25,042 nt of DNA from a virus. Below, in pieces: positions 21,481 through 25,042 of this stretch. The notes under the pieces are model-generated. The model saw only the letters and a list, made by a program, of their open reading frames with translations. It did not search any database and was not told the origin of the DNA. The stretch is from positions 1-25,042 of IMG/VR virus record IMGVR_UViG_3300044701_001469; one strand, 5' to 3'. The first letter of the stretch is position 1. The number at the start of each line of letters is the position of its first letter. Made by a program: the position numbers and the translations under genes.

Positions 21481-22191
21481 TTATGCAGTTGTAGCAGTAA
21501 GAATGTTTGAGTATTCCCCTGTTCCTGTAGCATTTATAGCAGCAACCCTAAAGTTGTAAACCGTTCCAGTAATTAAACCAGTTACCGTAGTAGTAAGATC
21601 AGTAGATACACCATCTGCAAATGTCAAATATGTATTTGAATTACTTGTCTTATATTGAACAATATAATCTGTAATTGGGTATCCACCGTTAGGTGTAGGA
21701 GCAGTCCAAGTTAATGGCATAGTTGTAGTTGTCGGTGTTCCAGCTGATGCAGTTGGAGCGGCAGGAACAACCTTAGTGTATCTTGTAACCGCACCATTTA
21801 CTCTTAAAGAACAAGAAGCAGTAACACTTTCTTGGTTTGCAGCACTTAACGACAAACTTTCAATAAAGGCATTGAATGTAAATATAGAATCACCAGTAAC
21901 ATCTGATGTATATGTACATACAATGGATGTTCCCGAATCCCAAGAAGAAAATAGTGTGTTAAATTTTGTATTTGCACTTGCATCACCAATATCAGCAAAC
22001 ATTAATTCAGTTGAAAATGTAGCTGATTTTTGTCCAGGACTAACTTCTACCCATGCAGATGTATTATCCTTGTGTGCGAGTTCTCGCATTGCTCTTGTTA
22101 AATCTAATGTATCAGATGTTGAATACGCAACCGCAACACCATCTACATATAATCGCAACAAAGAACCGTTCATTATTCCAGTTGTAGCCAT
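21481..22191 (-). CDS. Major tail tube protein with C-terminal FN3 domain
   Basis: This is a 236-residue protein. Residues 1-140 match the phage major tail tube fold: M-A-T-T-G-I-M-N-G-S-L-L-x-L-Y-V, an L-A-H-K-D-N-T-S-A-W segment, P-G-Q-K-S-A-T and a beta strand pair ending S-C-S-L-R-V-N-G. Residues about 143-236 form a fibronectin type III domain (P-T-A, L-T-W-T-A-P-x-x-N-G-G, Y-I-V-Q-Y, T-G-L, Y-N-F-R-V-A-A-I-N). FN3 domains on tail tubes point outward and are thought to help attach to cell surfaces or carbohydrates. The position before the chaperones is as expected. Confidence 0.85.
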   Translation of the reverse strand: MATTGIMNGSLLRLYVDGVAVAYSTSDTLDLTRAMRELAHKDNTSAWVEVSPGQKSATFSTELMFADIGDASANTKFNTLFSSWDSGTSIVCTYTSDVTGDSIFTFNAFIESLSLSAANQESVTASCSLRVNGAVTRYTKVVPAAPTASAGTPTTTTMPLTWTAPTPNGGYPITDYIVQYKTSNSNTYLTFADGVSTDLTTTVTGLITGTVYNFRVAAINATGTGEYSNILTATTA

Positions 22192-22197
22192 TTTGTT

Positions 22198-22482
22198 TTA
22201 TTTTAATTTTGACTTAATCTTGTTTCCTTTTTCCATTTCCGTATCGTAATTTATGTCATGCTCGTCAACTTGCATTTGTTCCATTAATTGTTCTTCGTTG
22301 ACAATTATTGGTACATAAACTACTTCCTTTTCTGGTTCTTTTGTAGGCATAATTTCTACTTCAGCACCATCGTAATGTTTAGCAACACCTAATTTATATA
22401 AAGATGACGCAAAAGTATCTAAGACCTCGCATACATCACCTTTCTTAAAATTATTATGTTCTTTTAAAAAAATTATTCTCAT
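22198..22482 (-). CDS. Small hypothetical protein before the tail tube gene
   Basis: This is a 94-residue protein. The first 45 residues look like a small beta fold (I-I-F-L-K, G-D-V-C-E-V, a helix, then V-A-K-H-Y). The rest is a Glu/Lys/Met-rich, probably disordered or helical tail. No family is recognised. It overlaps the preceding gene by 4 bases and ends 6 bases before the tail tube start. It may be a small head-tail joining or assembly protein, by position only. Confidence 0.55.
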   Translation of the reverse strand: MRIIFLKEHNNFKKGDVCEVLDTFASSLYKLGVAKHYDGAEVEIMPTKEPEKEVVYVPIIVNEEQLMEQMQVDEHDINYDTEMEKGNKIKSKLK

Positions 22483-22874
22483 AGTCTGTTTATTTTAAAT
22501 AAGAAATCTATTGCTATCCAATATATTTTGTCTTCCATTACAGGATCACCAGTCGTTTCATCTTCAAATATACACCAATCTAAATTAATTGAATTATATG
22601 TACCTCTAAGGTTATCGAATTTATTCCTTAAAGCTATGGCAACATTTTCACTTGTGTCATAATTATTAGAATAAACAAAAAAAGTAACCTTAACCATATC
22701 CAAAGGACTAACAATATTTTTTACTCTTGTTGGTTGCGTATTTACTTTAGTAAATGTTATGTAAGGATAAGCTACATTATTAGGTGCTTCTTCCGGATAA
22801 ACTCTTGTGCCTATCAAACCAACAAGAGTAGCATCACTTGCAACAACGGCATATATTAATTTTCCTATGTTCAT
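22479..22874 (-). CDS. Tail completion/terminator protein (DUF3168-like)
   Basis: This is a 131-residue protein. The arrangement L-V-G-L-I-G-T-R-V-Y-P-E-E-A-P, then Y-P-Y-I-T-F, a central V-T-F-F-V-Y-S strand and a helix with A-I-A-L-R-N-K-F-D matches the DUF3168/tail completion family that caps the tail end and joins it to the head. The length is normal for the family. It overlaps its neighbours by 4 bases on both sides, in the usual order after the gp10-like protein. Confidence 0.7.
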   Translation of the reverse strand: MNIGKLIYAVVASDATLVGLIGTRVYPEEAPNNVAYPYITFTKVNTQPTRVKNIVSPLDMVKVTFFVYSNNYDTSENVAIALRNKFDNLRGTYNSINLDWCIFEDETTGDPVMEDKIYWIAIDFLFKINRL

Positions 22875-23548
22875 TGTATTCTATAATCTAACCCAGCTGC
22901 TTTAGCATTTTGATTTATTAAACTATGTGTACCCTTTATTACTACATCCCTGGATGCATGAAAGGCTTTTAAAAATCCTTGTAATAATACTTTTGTTTGG
23001 AATGCAACCGCACTACCGTAAAGAAAATTTGTATAATATGCATCGGCTTTATTAACACCATCAAATGGTCCTCTACTAACTTTAGTAGGATAATTTTTAA
23101 GTGTACCAATTACAATTGTTTCAATCCTTTTTAACCTTGGTTTAAAAGGGTTAAGAACTTTTACTGATTTTCTTAAATGACCTGGTATAAATGATGCCCT
23201 ATATTCTTTTTCGCTACTTTGACCCGTTTTTTTATTTGTAGTTTTTTTTGTAAAATACCTATAGTGAACACCACCTTTGTAAATAGGAATTTGAGGCTTA
23301 ACCGCTGCAACCATTGGTTCTGCGGCATTGTGTAGTATATCCATTTTCTTTGCGTCCCAATCTTTTTTAAAATTAGTTCGCATCATTTTTAATGCATCTT
23401 GTACATCTCTATCAAATATTTGCCATTCAACATTAAAATCCTTTTCAACAAATTTACCCTGTTGTTCAGCACGTCTTGTTTCTACACGCAACTTAGCATA
23501 GTCTACCCCTCTATTAGTATTCGTAAATGATAATGGCCTTCTTGGCAT
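22871..23548 (-). CDS. HK97 gp10-like head-tail joining protein
   Basis: This is a 225-residue basic protein. The region A-A-E-P-M-V-A-A-V-K-P-Q-I-P-I, then a tyrosine/lysine-rich insertion, then G-H-L-R-K-S-V-K-V fits the HK97 gp10 family, where an amphipathic helix is followed by P and G-x-L-R-x-S. It is longer than many members because of an N-terminal extension of about 70 charged residues. It is the first gene after a terminator and a -7 promoter box, and overlaps the DUF3168-like gene by 4 bases. The start at 23548 is about 17 bases after the promoter box. Confidence 0.6.
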   Translation of the reverse strand: MPRRPLSFTNTNRGVDYAKLRVETRRAEQQGKFVEKDFNVEWQIFDRDVQDALKMMRTNFKKDWDAKKMDILHNAAEPMVAAVKPQIPIYKGGVHYRYFTKKTTNKKTGQSSEKEYRASFIPGHLRKSVKVLNPFKPRLKRIETIVIGTLKNYPTKVSRGPFDGVNKADAYYTNFLYGSAVAFQTKVLLQGFLKAFHASRDVVIKGTHSLINQNAKAAGLDYRIQ

Positions 23549-23564
23549 TTTAATTACTTTTATG

Positions 23565-23572
23565 CAAATATA
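23565..23572 (-). promoter_or_regulatory. Bacteroidetes-type -7 promoter box TATATTTG
   Basis: On the minus strand TATATTTG fits TAnnTTTG and lies 16 bases before the ATG at 23548, after a terminator. It overlaps an imperfect inverted repeat (23564-23576 with 23583-23593, around GCAAATA...TATTTGC), which could be an operator. No clear -33 element is seen. Confidence 0.5.
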
Positions 23573-23599
23573 AGTTTTAATTAACTTATTTGCAGTTTT

Positions 23600-23629
23600 A
23601 AAAACTCCTGCCTATATTTCAAGGCAGGA
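23600..23629 (-). terminator. Rho-independent terminator on the minus strand
   Basis: On the minus strand TCCTGCCT/AGGCAGGA (23629-23622 with 23613-23606) forms a perfect 8-bp stem with an 8-nt loop, then G and five T. It lies just after the stop at 23635. Confidence 0.8.
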
Positions 23630-23634
23630 ATATT

Positions 23635-24042
23635 TTAGGCAACTGTTAAGGTTAATGCAGATACATTAAATTTTACTTCATCACCAGATGCAACCGTTTT
23701 TGCAGTTGATAATGGACCAAAGAAAAGTAAATTACCAGATGCAGATGCGTCCCAAACAGTAACGTGAGTAGCAGATGCCGTAGCCGTTGCACTTGTTGTA
23801 ATAGTAAAAGCAGATGCATTTGTAATTGTACCATTTCCAAGTGTTCCTCTTGTCCATGACCCTGCGCCACTCGCAATAGATGTTCTTGCCGCAGTTGCAA
23901 TTACAATAGGAGTACCTCCTAATCCTGTGTCTAATGGATCACCATTATACAACTGCACGAAAGTTGCCGTTGGAGCAGTCATTGATGTACCTGCAATCCA
24001 GTTTGTTATTTGGTCTTCCAAATAATTTGAAAAAGCACTCAT
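23635..24042 (-). CDS. Virion protein of the Gp80/phage tail fibre-like family
   Basis: This is a 135-residue, Ala/Thr/Ser-rich beta protein. The opening M-S-A-F-S-N-Y-L-E-D-Q followed by W-I-A-G-T, P-T-A-T-F-V-Q-L-Y-N-G-D-P, then T-G-L-G-G-T and A-R-T-S-I, and a late F-G-P-L-S-T-A-K-T-V-A-S-G-D motif, match from memory the family annotated as Gp80 or phage tail fibre-like protein, a small virion component. It lies between the glycosyltransferase and a terminator, so it appears to end a transcription unit that starts further upstream. Confidence 0.6.
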   Translation of the reverse strand: MSAFSNYLEDQITNWIAGTSMTAPTATFVQLYNGDPLDTGLGGTPIVIATAARTSIASGAGSWTRGTLGNGTITNASAFTITTSATATASATHVTVWDASASGNLLFFGPLSTAKTVASGDEVKFNVSALTLTVA

Positions 24043-24048
24043 AGTTTA

Positions 24049-25023
24049 TTAATTTAAATTATTTAAAATTAGTTCTCTCTTTTTGTTCAGTTTGTCCACT
24101 CTAAGCACATCGTTCAAATACTCCCTTCCCTCCTTCACTATCGCCTCTCTGTCAAAATCCTTGTTTTTTACTGCCTCCATGACATCGCCAAAGTTGTTAT
24201 ACTTTATCACACCTGGTATATTGTACTCTGGTATTCCCTTTGGTGCAATCGTTACTCCGCCAGCGACTAACATCTCAATGGCAAATATATTGCTTTTAGC
24301 AAAGTTGAAATCGTTTTTAAGTAACGGAAATAAACCGTAATGACATTGGCTATTGTTTAATGTTTCAAAATAGCCAAATAGACTACTATTCCATTCCTTT
24401 GTTTTTACCTTTGGAAACAAGTGAGCCATGATAAAATCTTGTATGCCAAGCATGGCAACATCGCAGCTTTCATCTTCCGCTAACTCATTTATATAACTTG
24501 CAATGCTGCCTATGTCATCCAGGTGATGCATTGAACCTCGCCAAATAAATCTTATCTTATCTTCTATTTTAGGCACTGGCATAAATGGCTGAATGATTGG
24601 ATTCCATCCATTATTTATAACAGTGCTTGCAATGCCTTCGTGATATGGCATATAATACTTTTGCAAGGCATCGGTAGAATAAATAATATGGTCAGCAAAG
24701 CCAAAGCAATCCTCCACCGTTTTTCGCATTGCCTCATGGCTTAGTCCAATGTGTGCCGGATTAGTCCTTGTTGTTTCATGTAGATTATCGTCATGGTCAA
24801 TAATTATCTTTTTGCCCATTCTCTTACACTCTCTTAGCATCTCAAAGTATGCCATGCCATTAGGAGACTTAGCCACTACAACATCAACATCCATTAAATC
24901 ATACCACTTTGCACTTTCAATGGCAAGGTATCTTATATCATGCCCCATGTAGGCATAGCAGCCAACAGTTCTGTAAAAGTCGGTAGCTGGAGAGTTGATG
25001 TTTGTAAAAATGGCTATTTTCAT
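24049..25023 (-). CDS. GT-B family glycosyltransferase
   Basis: This is a 324-residue enzyme, probably transferring a sugar from a nucleotide donor. The N-terminal half has Rossmann-type features (I-A-I-F-T-N, a D-V-D-V-V-V-A-K strand, K-K-I-I-I-D-H-D-D-N). The C-terminal half contains the donor-site region F-A-K-S-N-I-F-A-I-E-M-L-V-A-G-G-V-T-I-A, with K243 and E250 in the places expected for GT4-type enzymes, followed by P-K-G-I-P-E-Y. Its location inside the virion gene cluster suggests that it modifies a structural protein or the host surface. Upstream context lies outside the window. The acceptor cannot be predicted. Confidence 0.75.
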   Translation of the reverse strand: MKIAIFTNINSPATDFYRTVGCYAYMGHDIRYLAIESAKWYDLMDVDVVVAKSPNGMAYFEMLRECKRMGKKIIIDHDDNLHETTRTNPAHIGLSHEAMRKTVEDCFGFADHIIYSTDALQKYYMPYHEGIASTVINNGWNPIIQPFMPVPKIEDKIRFIWRGSMHHLDDIGSIASYINELAEDESCDVAMLGIQDFIMAHLFPKVKTKEWNSSLFGYFETLNNSQCHYGLFPLLKNDFNFAKSNIFAIEMLVAGGVTIAPKGIPEYNIPGVIKYNNFGDVMEAVKNKDFDREAIVKEGREYLNDVLRVDKLNKKRELILNNLN

Positions 25024-25042
25024 TGTGTTAGGTATTAAAAGG

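Noticed and set aside
1-25042. CRISPR array, insertion sequence or attachment site
   Set aside because: No regularly spaced palindromic repeats with unique spacers, no transposase and no duplicated tRNA 3' end next to an integrase were seen.

Overview
This window is part of a tailed double-stranded DNA phage, most likely a long-tailed siphovirus of a Bacteroidetes host, either free or as a prophage. The DNA is AT-rich. Start codons lack Shine-Dalgarno sequences and are preceded by A/T-rich leaders. The recognisable promoters carry the Bacteroidetes -7 box TAnnTTTG. No integrase, repressor, terminase, portal or capsid gene is present. The head genes would be expected beyond the right edge, upstream on the minus strand.

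Left arm, plus strand, 15-10844: early and middle genes. They include a phage SSB, a small conserved phage protein, an HNH-AP2 homing endonuclease, a winged-helix replication initiator with a lambda-O-like origin inside its gene (23-bp iterons, AT-rich repeats, dyad), a possible helicase-loader-type protein, a Cys-rich Gp88-like protein, small unknowns, a possible OB-fold protein and a PD-(D/E)XK nuclease. A 456-bp non-coding stretch follows with two tRNA-Leu-like elements. Then come ThyX and dCTP deaminase (a dTMP supply pair), a membrane-anchored glucosaminidase-like lysin, a four-helix membrane protein, a RuvC-like resolvase and a small unknown. Rho-independent terminators and -7 boxes divide this arm into several transcription units.

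Right arm, minus strand, 25023-10825, read right to left: a glycosyltransferase, a Gp80-like virion protein, a terminator and promoter, then HK97-gp10-like and DUF3168-like head-tail joining proteins, a small protein, and a major tail tube protein with a C-terminal FN3 domain. Next are the tail assembly chaperone pair joined by a -1 frameshift, the tape measure protein, a large tail-tip protein, a small virion protein, a fibre-like protein with an internal signal-peptide-like segment, a secreted protein, a holin, a small protein and an Amidase_3 endolysin. The two arms converge with a 20-bp overlap of the terminal genes.

The strongest non-obvious observations are: (1) four 23-bp iterons, a period that is not a multiple of three, followed by AT-rich 12-bp repeats and an 8-bp dyad inside the initiator gene, which is the layout of the lambda origin; (2) a complete -1 frameshift signal (A AAA AAC, 6-nt spacer, 10-bp stem) joining the two tail chaperone frames; (3) a candidate structured RNA of about 95 nt with a loop-loop (kissing) complementarity, its own promoter box and its own terminator, just before the homing endonuclease; (4) tRNA-Leu-like elements with 6-bp acceptor stems, one carrying a structured insertion.
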